NCBI GenBank assembly: GCA_038124645.1
Contig: JAYPCI010000003.1
Coordinates: forward strand, 16,302-80,301
Direction: 5' to 3'
Source: JAYPCI01 sp038124645
Lineage (GTDB): Bacteria; Pseudomonadota; Alphaproteobacteria; Pelagibacterales; Pelagibacteraceae
DNA length: 64,000 nucleotides
The position numbers and the translations under genes are program-made. Of this stretch, positions 56,292 to 64,000 are shown in pieces. A model generated the notes under the pieces. It saw only the letters and a list, made by a program, of their open reading frames with translations, made no database searches and was not told where the DNA came from. Position 1 is the stretch's first letter. Every line of letters begins with the position of its first letter.

Positions 56292-58259
56292 GTGCAAACA
56301 AAATTTTCTGAACTTTCCAATGCAATAAGATTTTTATCGATTGATGCTGTGCAAAAGGCTAATTCCGGACATCCAGGCATGCCCATGGGTATGGCTGATG
56401 TGGCAACTGTCTTATTTAAATACTACCTAAGGTTTAACCCTGAGAATCCGTCATGGATAAATCGTGATAGATTTATTTTATCTGCAGGTCACGGTTCGAT
56501 GTTGCTTTATTCATTATTGTATTTAACCGGCTATAAAAAATTTTCATTAGACCAAATTAAAAATTTTAGACAATTAAATTCAATTTGTGCTGGCCATCCA
56601 GAATATGAACCTAATTCAGGCATTGAAACAACTACGGGTCCATTAGGTCAAGGATTAGCTAATGCAGTGGGCATAGCATTGGCAGAAAAAATTCTTTCAA
56701 AAAGATTTAGCAAAAAAATCATTGATCATAAAACTTATGTCATTGCGAGTGATGGCGATTTAATGGAAGGCATAAGTCATGAGGCGATGAGTTTCGCTGG
56801 TCATTATAATTTAAATAATTTAATTGTTTTTTTTGATAACAATAAAATTTCTATAGATGGAAAAACCTCATTAAGTGTTTCTGATAATTACAAAAAAAGA
56901 TTTGAAAGTTACGGTTGGAATTTTCAAGATATAAATGGGCACAAAGAAAATGAAATTAACAAGGCAATTAAAAAGGCAATAAAATCAAACAAACCATCAA
57001 TAATTTCTTGCCGTACTATAATTGGTTATGGTTCGCCTAATAAATCAGGTAAATCATCTTCACATGGTTCTCCACTAGGTGATGAAGAAATAAAATTAGT
57101 TAGAAAAAAATTAAAATGGCACTATCAAGAATTTGAGATACCCAAACATATATTGGAGATTTGGAGATCAATCGGAAAAAAAGGAGCACAATTAGAGAAA
57201 AATTGGAGTCAAGTCGTTAGTAAAAGTGATGTAAAAAATAAATTAAAAAATTTTTCTTCAGGTTTGGATAAATCTTTACTTGAAAGTAAAATATTAGTTG
57301 AGAAAGAAAAATACTTTGCAAGTAAACCTGCTTTAGCGACAAGACAATGCTCTGCTAAAGTAATAGAAGTATTAAATAATAATTTGTCAAATATTATTGG
57401 TGGTTCTGCTGATTTGAGTGGCTCAAATAATACCAATGCTCCTAATTCAAAAGTAATTAATAAAAGTGACCCGACAGGTAATTATATTCACTACGGCGTT
57501 AGAGAACATGGTATGGCAGCTATTATGAATGGTTTGGCTTTGCACTCTAACTTAATACCATTTGGAGGTACATTTTTAATTTTTTCTGACTATTGCAAAC
57601 CTTCAATTCGATTATCTGCACTTATGAATTTAAATGTCATTTATATTTTTTCTCATGACTCAATTGGTTTAGGTGAAGATGGTCCAACACATCAACCTAT
57701 AGAACAACTTGCTGGCTTAAGAGCAATTCCTAATCTAAACGTATTTAGGCCTGCTGATATAAATGAAACTTTTGAGTGTTGGGAGATAGCTTTAACAAGT
57801 AAAAATAATCCTAGCGCTATTATTCTCTCTCGACAAAAACTCCCTTATATTACTAATGAAATAGCAAAGATAAATTATTCTGCTAAAGGAGCTTATTGCT
57901 TGAAAGAAGTCGAAAATCCTAAAGTCACATTAATAGCTTCAGGTTCTGAGGTAGAATTAGCACTTGAGGTTCAAAAAGAATTAGATCAACAAAAAATTAA
58001 ATCAAAAATTATTTCGATGCCTTGTGTAAATATTTTTAACCAGCAAGACAACAATTATAAAAATTCATTAATTAGTGATCAAACTATTAATATTTCAATT
58101 GAGGCAGGAAGTACTTATGGTTGGTCCAACATATCAAATAGTAAAATATATAGTTTTGGAATTAATAGTTTCGGAAAAAGCGGTCCTTATAAAGAACTAT
58201 TTGATCATTTTAAATTAACTAAAAAAGAAATAGTAAATTTTATAAAAAATAAGCTCTAA
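56292..58259 (+). CDS. tkt: transketolase
   Basis: A 655-residue thiamine-diphosphate transketolase of the non-oxidative pentose phosphate pathway. It begins with GTG. Blocks are IRFLSIDAVQKANSGHPGMPMGMAD, the GPLGQGLANAVGIALAEK loop, the ThDP motif SDGDLMEGISHEAMSFAGH, and YGVREHGMAAIMNGLALH and DSIGLGEDGPTHQPIEQLAGLR in the second half. It heads a plus-strand sugar-phosphate cluster with pgk and fba; the commonly interposed gap (GAPDH) gene is absent. Confidence 0.97.
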   Translation: MQTKFSELSNAIRFLSIDAVQKANSGHPGMPMGMADVATVLFKYYLRFNPENPSWINRDRFILSAGHGSMLLYSLLYLTGYKKFSLDQIKNFRQLNSICAGHPEYEPNSGIETTTGPLGQGLANAVGIALAEKILSKRFSKKIIDHKTYVIASDGDLMEGISHEAMSFAGHYNLNNLIVFFDNNKISIDGKTSLSVSDNYKKRFESYGWNFQDINGHKENEINKAIKKAIKSNKPSIISCRTIIGYGSPNKSGKSSSHGSPLGDEEIKLVRKKLKWHYQEFEIPKHILEIWRSIGKKGAQLEKNWSQVVSKSDVKNKLKNFSSGLDKSLLESKILVEKEKYFASKPALATRQCSAKVIEVLNNNLSNIIGGSADLSGSNNTNAPNSKVINKSDPTGNYIHYGVREHGMAAIMNGLALHSNLIPFGGTFLIFSDYCKPSIRLSALMNLNVIYIFSHDSIGLGEDGPTHQPIEQLAGLRAIPNLNVFRPADINETFECWEIALTSKNNPSAIILSRQKLPYITNEIAKINYSAKGAYCLKEVENPKVTLIASGSEVELALEVQKELDQQKIKSKIISMPCVNIFNQQDNNYKNSLISDQTINISIEAGSTYGWSNISNSKIYSFGINSFGKSGPYKELFDHFKLTKKEIVNFIKNKL

Positions 58260-58265
58260 TTTTTA

Positions 58266-59459
58266 ATGCCACAAATTAATTTTTTTTCAAAAAAATTAAA
58301 TATAGTTAACAAAACAATTATAATCAGAACAGACTTTAACGTACCCTTAAATAAAAATAGAATATCGGATAGCACGAGAATTGATCTTGTAATCCCTTTA
58401 TTAAAAAATCTTAGCAGTAAAAAAGCTAAAATTATATTAATAAGTCACTTGGGGCGACCTAAAGGAAAATTTGATAAAAAATATAGTCTTAAACCAGTAT
58501 TTAAATACCTAAAAAAAAGATTTAAAAATAAAGTCCATTTCTATTCAGGATTAATAAATAGCAGACTTAACGATAACAAAACTCTTCTTAAAAATGGTGA
58601 AATACTTTTTTTAGAAAATATTAGATTTTTTAAAGAAGAGACAGATAATGATTTAAAATTTTCAAAAAAACTCGCAAAATTAGGTGATATTTATATTAAC
58701 GAAGCTTTCTCCTGCTCACATAGAAAACAAGCATCTGTATATAATTTGGCAAAATTAAGCAAAAAAAGTTATGCCGGTCCTTTAATGCAAAAAGAAATCA
58801 TCTCTTTGGAGAAAATTATCAAAAATAAAAAAACACCATTAACTTGCATTATTGGTGGTTCAAAGGTTTCTACTAAAATAGGTGTTTTAAAAAATCTAAT
58901 TAAACACTCAAATAATCTAATAATTGTTGGAGCGATGGCTAATAACTTTATTAATTATCAATACCAGTGTGAAATGGGAAATTCACTCATTGAAAAAAAT
59001 GTATCAAAAACAATCAAGTCATTATATAGCCAGGCAAAAAAACAAAAATGCAATGTAATAATTCCTTCAGACGTAGCTGTTTCCTCATCTATGAATGGAA
59101 AAAGAAAGGAAAAATTTATTCACGATATAAAAAAGGGTGAGATCATTCTTGATATCGGTTCTAGATCATTGGGTTTAATCAAACATATAATTTTAAATTC
59201 TAAAACTATCCTTTGGAATGGTCCGGCTGGTTATTTTGAAAACAAAAATTTTGCTTTTGGTACTCAACAAATCGCAATCACAATATCTAATTTAACAAAA
59301 AAAAATAAGTTAATTTCAATTCTTGGTGGCGGGGATACTGTTGCGGCAATTAATAAAATTAAGAAAAAATTACATTTCACTCATTTATCAACAGCAGGAG
59401 GTGCCTTTCTAGAATTTATAGAAGGAAAAAGCTTGCCTGGTATAGATATTCTAAAATAA
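58266..59459 (+). CDS. pgk: phosphoglycerate kinase
   Basis: A 397-residue PGK interconverting 1,3-bisphosphoglycerate and 3-phosphoglycerate with ATP. The N-terminal IIRTDFNVPLNKN, the ILISHLGRPKGKFDKKYSL block, the mid-protein IGGSKVSTKIGVLKNL and the nucleotide-binding LGGGDTVAAI with STAGGAFLEF near the end are diagnostic. It lies 6 bases after tkt and 9 bases before fba. Confidence 0.97.
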   Translation: MPQINFFSKKLNIVNKTIIIRTDFNVPLNKNRISDSTRIDLVIPLLKNLSSKKAKIILISHLGRPKGKFDKKYSLKPVFKYLKKRFKNKVHFYSGLINSRLNDNKTLLKNGEILFLENIRFFKEETDNDLKFSKKLAKLGDIYINEAFSCSHRKQASVYNLAKLSKKSYAGPLMQKEIISLEKIIKNKKTPLTCIIGGSKVSTKIGVLKNLIKHSNNLIIVGAMANNFINYQYQCEMGNSLIEKNVSKTIKSLYSQAKKQKCNVIIPSDVAVSSSMNGKRKEKFIHDIKKGEIILDIGSRSLGLIKHIILNSKTILWNGPAGYFENKNFAFGTQQIAITISNLTKKNKLISILGGGDTVAAINKIKKKLHFTHLSTAGGAFLEFIEGKSLPGIDILK

Positions 59460-59468
59460 AATCAATCT

Positions 59469-60485
59469 ATGTCTTTAGAAGAAATAGCAAACAAAATGGT
59501 AGCAAAAGGCAAAGGTATTCTTGCAGCTGATGAGAGCACTGGAACGATGGAAAAAAGATTAAAAGGAGTTAATGTTCCATCATCAGAAGCCAATAGATTA
59601 AACTTTAGAGAAACCCTTTTTTCTTCAGCGGCAATGAAAGATTATATTAGTGGTGTCATACTCTTTGATGAGACTATTAGACAAAAAACATCAAAAGGAA
59701 TATCGATACCTGAATTAATCTCTAGCTCTGGATCTATTCCGGGCATCAAAGTAGATAAAGGGGCTAAACAATTAGCGGGATCTCCTGATGAAAAGATTAC
59801 AGAAGGTTTAGACGGGTTAAGAGAAAGATTTCAAGAATATTATAAATTTGGTGCTCGATTTACTAAATGGCGAGCTGTCTATTCTATCTCTGATACTTTC
59901 CCTAGTTCCCTTGCAATCAAGGCAAACGCGCATGCGTTAGCAAGATATTCTGCTTTGGCTCAAGAAAATGGAATTGTTCCAATAGTTGAACCTGAAGTTT
60001 TGATGGATGGCAGTCATGATATAGACAAATGTTACAAAGTGACAGAAGCGGTTTTACAAGAATGTTATAATGAACTAGAGATTCATAAAGTAAACTTGAA
60101 AGGCACAGTGCTTAAACCTAATATGATACTGCCAGGTAACAAGTCGACAAAAAAAGCATCGACAGAGGAAATTGCAAAAAAAACATTGGAATGCCTTAAG
60201 AAAAATGTTCCAAGTTCTGTCCCTGGTATTGCTTTTCTTTCAGGCGGGCAAACAGAAATAGAGGCAACAGAAAATTTGAATTCTATTAACAAAATTAATG
60301 ATACAAAATTTAATTTTACTTTTTCATATGGCAGAGCTTTGCAGCAATCAGCTTTAAAAGCATGGTCTAAAAATATGGAAGATAAAAAATTTGTGCACGA
60401 AGTTTTTGGACATAGAGCAAAAATGAACGGCTTATCTACTTTTGCTAAATGGTCTTCAAGTCTAGAAAAAGAAAAAGCTGCGTAA
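59469..60485 (+). CDS. fba: fructose-bisphosphate aldolase, class I
   Basis: A 338-residue metal-independent aldolase of the animal/plant-like class I type. The KGILAADESTGTMEKRL start, the FTKWRAVYSI block, PIVEPEVLMDG, and the Schiff-base region with Lys in GTVLKPNMILPGN are all seen; VPGIAFLSGGQTEIEATENLN follows. No class II zinc motifs are present. It completes the tkt-pgk-fba set. Its 3' end abuts the thiE-like gene. Confidence 0.95.
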   Translation: MSLEEIANKMVAKGKGILAADESTGTMEKRLKGVNVPSSEANRLNFRETLFSSAAMKDYISGVILFDETIRQKTSKGISIPELISSSGSIPGIKVDKGAKQLAGSPDEKITEGLDGLRERFQEYYKFGARFTKWRAVYSISDTFPSSLAIKANAHALARYSALAQENGIVPIVEPEVLMDGSHDIDKCYKVTEAVLQECYNELEIHKVNLKGTVLKPNMILPGNKSTKKASTEEIAKKTLECLKKNVPSSVPGIAFLSGGQTEIEATENLNSINKINDTKFNFTFSYGRALQQSALKAWSKNMEDKKFVHEVFGHRAKMNGLSTFAKWSSSLEKEKAA

Positions 60486-60489
60486 AGCT

Positions 60490-61107
60490 CTGAAAAAATT
60501 TGTTTATTTAATCTCCCCCCCTAACATTAATACTAATTTCTATAAAAGACTTAATAGCGCTTTAAAGGCGAATAACGTCAAATATTTTCAATTACGACTT
60601 AAAAAACATAGTGAAAAAAAAATACTCATGATTTCAAAGAAAATTTTAAGAATTTGTAAAAATAATAATGTAAAATTAATTATTAACGATTTTCCTCAAA
60701 TCGCTCAAAAAGTTAAAGCTGACGGTTGTCATATAGGACAAAAAGATGCTTCTTTCATTGTATCAAAAAAAATTTTAAAGAGTAAAATTATTGGAGTTAC
60801 TTGTCATGGCTCAAAGAAATTAGTTACTGAAGCAATAAAAAACAAGGTTAGCTATATTGCATTAGGATCTTTTTTTAAATCAAAACTAAAACCAGAAGCA
60901 AAAAGAAGTAGATTGGAAATAATAAAATGGACGAAAAGAAAGACTAAAATACCATTAGTAGCCATTGGTGGAATTAATAATAAAAATTATAGAAGATTAC
61001 TTAAACAAGGTGTAAATTTTATTGCAATTTCCTCTTTTATTTGGAATAACCCGTCATCAAGCGAATTCGAAGCTTTGAAAAGTTTAAACTATGAAAATAA
61101 GTTGTAA
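60490..61107 (+). CDS. thiE: thiamine-phosphate synthase-like protein, with a probable CTG start
   Basis: A TIM-barrel protein of the ThiE/TenI family joining HMP-diphosphate and thiazole phosphate. Blocks are YFQLRLKKHS, LIINDFPQIAQK, ADGCHIGQKDA, GVTCHG, the YIALGSFFKS strand and LVAIGGINNKN. The first ATG in frame (60628) would remove the first two strands. The frame is open upstream to a stop at 60463, and the stretch KKFVYLISPPNINTNFYKRL reads as a normal ThiE N-terminus. The only plausible initiators are CTG at 60490 (or 60478). The 4-base spacing after the fba stop suggests translational coupling. At 205 residues the extended form fits the family. Confidence 0.78.
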   Translation: MKKFVYLISPPNINTNFYKRLNSALKANNVKYFQLRLKKHSEKKILMISKKILRICKNNNVKLIINDFPQIAQKVKADGCHIGQKDASFIVSKKILKSKIIGVTCHGSKKLVTEAIKNKVSYIALGSFFKSKLKPEAKRSRLEIIKWTKRKTKIPLVAIGGINNKNYRRLLKQGVNFIAISSFIWNNPSSSEFEALKSLNYENKL

Positions 61108-61654
61108 TGAAATTAAACCAGGAATGATCATTGAACATAAAAATGATTTCTGGTCTGTTTTAAAAACCCAGCATGTAAAACCTGGTAAAGGCGGAGCTTT
61201 TAATCAAGTTGAGTTAAAAAGTGTTACTAAAGGAACAAAACTTAATGAACGTTTTAGATCAAGTGACACGGTTGAAAAGGCTGATGTTGATCAAAGAAAA
61301 TTTAATTATTTATATAGTGATAAAGATTTTTGTTACTTAATGAATAGTAAAGACTTTGAACAAATCTCTGTTCCCTATTCATTGTTTGGAGAAAAAATCA
61401 ATTTATTATCTGAAAATTTAGAAATTGATCTAACGTTTCTTGATGAAAAACCTATTACCGTTGAACTACCTATTAATTTAGAATTTGAAGTGGAGTCCAC
61501 TGAAGCTGTTGTAAAAGGACAAACTGCTGCCTCTTCTTATAAACCTGCTAAAATAAAAGATGGAATTACAGTTATGGTGCCGCCATTTATAGCAGATGGA
61601 GATAAAATTATCATTGATACAAGAACTCTAGAATACGTAAAAAAAAGTAACTAA
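61091..61654 (+). CDS. efp: elongation factor P
   Basis: A 187-residue EF-P that relieves ribosome stalling at polyproline. It has the three-domain layout, and the tip loop HVKPGKGGAFNQV places Lys33 where E. coli Lys34 is modified. The C-terminal signature VPPFIADGDKIIIDTRTLEYV is present. The start overlaps the thiE-like gene by 17 bases. No epmA/epmB is in the window, so the modification state is unknown. Confidence 0.96.
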   Translation: MKISCNEIKPGMIIEHKNDFWSVLKTQHVKPGKGGAFNQVELKSVTKGTKLNERFRSSDTVEKADVDQRKFNYLYSDKDFCYLMNSKDFEQISVPYSLFGEKINLLSENLEIDLTFLDEKPITVELPINLEFEVESTEAVVKGQTAASSYKPAKIKDGITVMVPPFIADGDKIIIDTRTLEYVKKSN

Positions 61655-62451
61655 TGATTTTAAATTCACCAACATTAAATATTATTTATAAAGCTTGTAT
61701 CAAGGCTGCAAAACCTTTGATGCGAGATTTCGGTGAAATCGAAAATTTACAAGTTTCCAAAAAGGGACCTGGTGATTTTGTAACTAATGCAGATAAAAGA
61801 ACAGAAAAAATTATCATGGATGTTTTAACTGACTCTAAACCAGATGTTTCATTTATAACAGAAGAGTCCGGCATGATCGAAAACAGTTCTCAAAAAAAGT
61901 TTTGGGTTATCGATCCCATAGATGGGACCACCAACTTTTTAAAAGGAATACCACATTTTGCAATTTCGGTAGCCTATATGGAAAATAATGAAATTAAATC
62001 TGGTATCGTTTTTGATCCAATAAAAAATGAAATGTTTGTAGCTGAGAAAGGCTTAGGATCTTTTTTAAATAACAAAAGAATTAGAGTTTCAAAACAAAAA
62101 ATTCTTCAGGATGCAATTATTGTGACAGGAGGACCAAATTTTTCTTCTAAAATTAAGAATAAAACTTTTGAAGAGTATGTTGAATTTTCAAAAAAATTGG
62201 ACTCTCCAATTAGAAAATTAGGTTGTGCTGCCCTTGATGTTGCGTATATTGCCTGCGGACGATTAGACGGATTTTGGCATAACGAACTTAACTTATGGGA
62301 TGTTGGCGCTGGAGCGATAATACTTAAGGAAGCTGGAGGTTATATTGAATATATTCACGACAAACCAACTGACGTTTTTAAAAGAAAAGTCTTAGCCTCA
62401 AATTATTTAATTCATGAAGATATGAAAAAACATTTAAATTTAAATCTTTAA
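61654..62451 (+). CDS. suhB: inositol-1-monophosphatase family protein
   Basis: A 265-residue lithium-sensitive phosphatase fold (SuhB/IMPase). Metal ligands are visible in TNADKRTEKII, FITEESG, WVIDPIDGTTNFLKGIPHF, and the C-terminal ELNLWDVGAGAIILKEAGG. The substrate may be inositol phosphate or a related sugar phosphate. SuhB also works as a transcription/ribosome assembly factor in enterics, and the flanking translation genes (efp, rpmE) are in keeping. It overlaps efp by 1 base. Confidence 0.93.
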   Translation: MILNSPTLNIIYKACIKAAKPLMRDFGEIENLQVSKKGPGDFVTNADKRTEKIIMDVLTDSKPDVSFITEESGMIENSSQKKFWVIDPIDGTTNFLKGIPHFAISVAYMENNEIKSGIVFDPIKNEMFVAEKGLGSFLNNKRIRVSKQKILQDAIIVTGGPNFSSKIKNKTFEEYVEFSKKLDSPIRKLGCAALDVAYIACGRLDGFWHNELNLWDVGAGAIILKEAGGYIEYIHDKPTDVFKRKVLASNYLIHEDMKKHLNLNL

Positions 62452-62473
62452 GAAAATCAATTTTATGATATAG

Positions 62474-62710
62474 ATGTCCCCTATGAAAAAAAATATTCAT
62501 CCAAAGTATCATAAAATAACTGTCAAAATGACAGATGGTTCAGAATTTGAAACGAGATCGACTTGGGGAAAAGAAAATGATGTGCTTAAATTAGACATTG
62601 ATCCTATCTCTCATTCTGCATGGACGGGCGGATCTCAGAAAATTATTGACAAGGGTAGAGTTAGTAAATTCAATAAAAAATATAGTAACTTAGTTGCTAA
62701 AAAAAAATAA
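62474..62710 (+). CDS. rpmE: 50S ribosomal protein L31
   Basis: A 75-78-residue L31. The body [20 protein letters not shown] and [16 protein letters not shown], then [10 protein letters not shown], fits the alphaproteobacterial form that lacks the zinc-binding Cys pairs. The ATG at 62474 gives MSPMKKN; by family the second Met (62483, MKKNIHP) is the likelier start. It is followed 6 bases later by trcR. Confidence 0.95.
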   Translation: MSPMKKNIHPKYHKITVKMTDGSEFETRSTWGKENDVLKLDIDPISHSAWTGGSQKIIDKGRVSKFNKKYSNLVAKKK

Positions 62711-62716
62711 TTAAAT

Positions 62717-63304
62717 ATGAACGATGCACCCTTCATGCCAAAAGCAACTGCTGTATGGCTTGTTGAAAATACTACCTTGTCCTTTAAACAAATTGCTAAC
62801 TTTTGTAAATTGCATGAATTAGAAGTAAAAGGAATAGCCGATGGTGATGTTGCAAAAGGTATTAAAGCTTACAATCCTATTTTAGCGGGACAGCTCACTC
62901 GAGAAGAAATTGAGTCTTGCTCAAAAGACTCATCGAGAGAATTAAAAATATCTAAAAAAATTGAGGAAGTTCAAGTAGTTGAAAGAAAAAAACCTAAATA
63001 TACTCCTCTATCTAAAAGACAGGATAGGCCAGATGCTGTATTGTGGTTAGTTAAAAATTATCCTGAATTAAAAGATGGTCAAATTGCTAAATTAATTGGA
63101 AATACAAAAAACACAGTTACGTTAATCAGAAAAAAAAGTTATTGGAATTTCTCTAACTTGAAGGCAAAAGATCCCGTCATACTTGGTCTTTGTACTCAAA
63201 ATGCTTTTGAATTAGCTTTGGCTAAAGCTAAAAGGAGAGTTGAAAGAGAACAGAAACTTAAACAAAGAGAATTAAAAAGATCTCAGGATATTTCTGGACA
63301 ATAG
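62717..63304 (+). CDS. trcR: cell cycle transcriptional regulator TrcR (DUF1013 family)
   Basis: A 195-residue alphaproteobacterial DUF1013 protein, named TrcR for a role in cell-cycle transcription. Two helix-turn-helix-like halves are visible: PKATAVWLVENTTLSFKQIA near the start and PDAVLWLVKNYPELKDGQIA near residues 108-127. The IGNTKNTVTLIRKKSYWN recognition-helix region follows, and then a charged C-terminal helix. It lies between ribosomal protein genes. Confidence 0.87.
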   Translation: MNDAPFMPKATAVWLVENTTLSFKQIANFCKLHELEVKGIADGDVAKGIKAYNPILAGQLTREEIESCSKDSSRELKISKKIEEVQVVERKKPKYTPLSKRQDRPDAVLWLVKNYPELKDGQIAKLIGNTKNTVTLIRKKSYWNFSNLKAKDPVILGLCTQNAFELALAKAKRRVEREQKLKQRELKRSQDISGQ

Positions 63305-63339
63305 ATTTTGTAAATGATAAATGGCGTTATTATTAATAT

Positions 63340-63345
63340 AGGAGG
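63340..63345 (+). promoter_or_regulatory. Shine-Dalgarno of rpsU that decides its start
   Basis: AGGAGG directly abuts an ATG at 63346 (spacing 0, unusable, and that frame ends after 15 codons). It stands 5 bases before ATT at 63351, the first codon of S21. Confidence 0.8.
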
Positions 63346-63350
63346 ATGTT

Positions 63351-63545
63351 ATTAAGATTGAAGTTAAAGATAACAATGTCGAGCAGGCATTAAGGGTTTT
63401 GAAAAGAAAATTACAGAAAGAGGGATTCTTCAAAGTAATTAAAATGAAAAGTAATTACGAAAAACCATCTGAAAAAAAAAAGAGAATTAAGACTGAAAAT
63501 AAAAAGAGAATAAAAAAACTTCAAAAACTAAAGTCAAGATACTAA
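63351..63545 (+). CDS. rpsU: 30S ribosomal protein S21 with an apparent ATT start codon
   Basis: A 64-residue S21. After the first codon it reads [46 protein letters not shown] and a basic tail, matching S21 along its whole length. There is no in-frame ATG, GTG or TTG before residue 15; TAG at 63339 closes the frame upstream. ATT at 63351 aligns with Met1 of homologues and has an ideal AGGAGG 5 bases before it. It is therefore probably initiated at AUU, as in infC, unless the assembly has an error here. Standard gene callers that need ATG/GTG/TTG would miss it. Confidence 0.88.
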   Translation: MKIEVKDNNVEQALRVLKRKLQKEGFFKVIKMKSNYEKPSEKKKRIKTENKKRIKKLQKLKSRY

Positions 63546-63578
63546 TAACATTCACTAAACAAAATTTTAGGAAGATTT

Positions 63579-63782
63579 ATGCCAGTCGGTACAGTTAAGT
63601 GGTTTAATGCTAAGAAAGGATACGGATTTATAGTGGAGGATGACACAAATAAAGATATTTTTCTCCATGTTTCGGAATTAGAGAACTCAAAACTGCGAGT
63701 ATTAAAAGAAAATCAAAAGATTAAATTTGAAATTCTGGAAGAGAACAGTAAATTAAAAGCTGTAAAAATAGAAAAAATATAA
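63579..63782 (+). CDS. cspA: cold-shock domain protein
   Basis: A 67-residue CspA-type single-strand nucleic-acid-binding protein. The start GTVKWFNAKKGYGFIVEDD includes RNP1 (KGYGFI), and RNP2 is DIFLHVSEL. It acts as an RNA chaperone or antiterminator. AGGAAG lies 6 bases before the ATG. It follows rpsU by 33 bases; the two are often co-regulated. Confidence 0.94.
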   Translation: MPVGTVKWFNAKKGYGFIVEDDTNKDIFLHVSELENSKLRVLKENQKIKFEILEENSKLKAVKIEKI

Positions 63783-63787
63783 ATTAT

Positions 63788-63864
63788 CGCGGGGTGGAGC
63801 AGCCTGGTAGCTCGCAAGGCTCATAACCTTGAGGTCGTAGGTTCAAATCCTACCCCCGCAACCA
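63788..63864 (+). tRNA. initiator tRNA-Met (anticodon CAT)
   Basis: A 77-base tRNA with encoded CCA. C1 faces A72 (unpaired), and A11 pairs with U24, both initiator hallmarks. The anticodon stem CAAGG/CCTTG encloses CTCATAA. The usual three G-C pairs at 29-31/39-41 are A-U, G-C, G-C here. Confidence 0.95.
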
Positions 63865-63885
63865 AAAAATTCAATAAATTTGAAA

Positions 63886-64000
63886 ATGGCTGACATTAGA
63901 AACATTACGATAATTGCACACGTAGATCATGGAAAAACTACTTTGATTGACTCTTTAATGAAACAAAGTGGGTCTTTTAGAGAAAATGAAATAGTTGAAG
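63886..64000 (+). CDS. typA: translational GTPase TypA/BipA, N-terminal fragment
   Basis: The first 38 codons of a translation-factor GTPase running off the right edge. It reads [20 protein letters not shown], with the G1 motif AHVDHGKTT, followed by [15 protein letters not shown]. The QSGSFREN wording is specific to TypA/BipA rather than EF-G, LepA or EF-Tu. BipA supports ribosome assembly and growth under stress or cold. It starts 21 bases after the initiator tRNA. Confidence 0.92.
   Translation, partial: MADIRNITIIAHVDHGKTTLIDSLMKQSGSFRENEIVE

Noticed and set aside
63346..63393. A 15-codon reading frame starting at the ATG right after AGGAGG
   Set aside because: The ribosome-binding site touches the ATG with no spacing, and the peptide overlaps S21 out of frame with no conserved features.

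Overview
The window reads as part of a streamlined SAR11-type alphaproteobacterium ('Candidatus Pelagibacter' or a close relative). The DNA is very A+T-rich, and most genes abut or overlap by a few bases. No gene-free stretch reaches 300 bases, and there are no insertion sequences, prophages, rRNA genes or CRISPR arrays. Gene content supports the assignment: proteorhodopsin next to a ferredoxin and its reductase, pyruvate phosphate dikinase, a Cys-poor DksA-like protein, TrcR (DUF1013), and the alphaproteobacterial tol-pal-ybgF-tilS-ftsH-folP-glmM order. Four runs of exactly 100 N mark scaffold joins. Their length is arbitrary, and every gene touching one must be read with care.

Layout. 1-7.4 kb: the start of guaB, rlmE, phosphatidylethanolamine synthesis (pssA, psd), icd, alaS and recA. 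7.4-12.8 kb: tolC, a glycerate-kinase-like gene, a DsbA-type isomerase, and a two-gene membrane glycosyltransferase module. 12.8-16.1 kb: dksA-like, GST, ferredoxin reductase, ferredoxin and proteorhodopsin. 16.3-24 kb: prpE-like acyl-CoA synthetase, a dihydroorotase-like protein, ygfZ, a very small beta-carbonic-anhydrase-like protein, a trypsin-fold PDZ protein without its catalytic triad, tRNA-Leu and nadA-nadC. 24-36 kb: ppdK, glySQ, an S49 peptidase, ispB, pdxH, aroC and the dxs-ispA-xseB cluster. 36-41 kb: tsaC/sua5, an ABC-2 exporter with a family-17 glycosyltransferase next to tRNA-Arg, rluD and rpoH. 41-56 kb: one long minus-strand array, purA-thiD-glmM-folP-ftsH-tilS-cpoB-pal-tolB-tolA-tolR-tolQ // ruvC-like-yebC-ymdB-fau-zapA. 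56-64 kb: a plus-strand run of tkt-pgk-fba-thiE-efp-suhB-rpmE-trcR-rpsU-csp, then initiator tRNA and the start of typA.

How the genes work together. The window joins central carbon flow (icd, ppdK, tkt, pgk, class I fba, propionate activation) to cofactor supply (nadAC, thiD, thiE, pdxH, folP, fau). It also covers isoprenoid precursors (dxs, ispA, ispB), envelope building and constriction (tol-pal, psd/pssA, glmM, zapA), translation (alaS, glySQ, efp, S21, L31, tRNAs), and light-driven proton pumping linked by position to a small redox chain.

The least ordinary points are these. A ribosomal S21 gene seems to start at AUU. A thiE gene is open about 46 codons upstream of its first ATG, with only CTG available as a start. 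An HtrA-like protein has lost all three catalytic residues. A phage-type RuvC occupies the usual ruvC slot, beside an assembly gap that falsely fuses it to tolQ. One of the four gaps (in tolC) is a pure assembly artefact flanked by an exact 55-bp duplication. I saw no multi-gene system that I can call undescribed.
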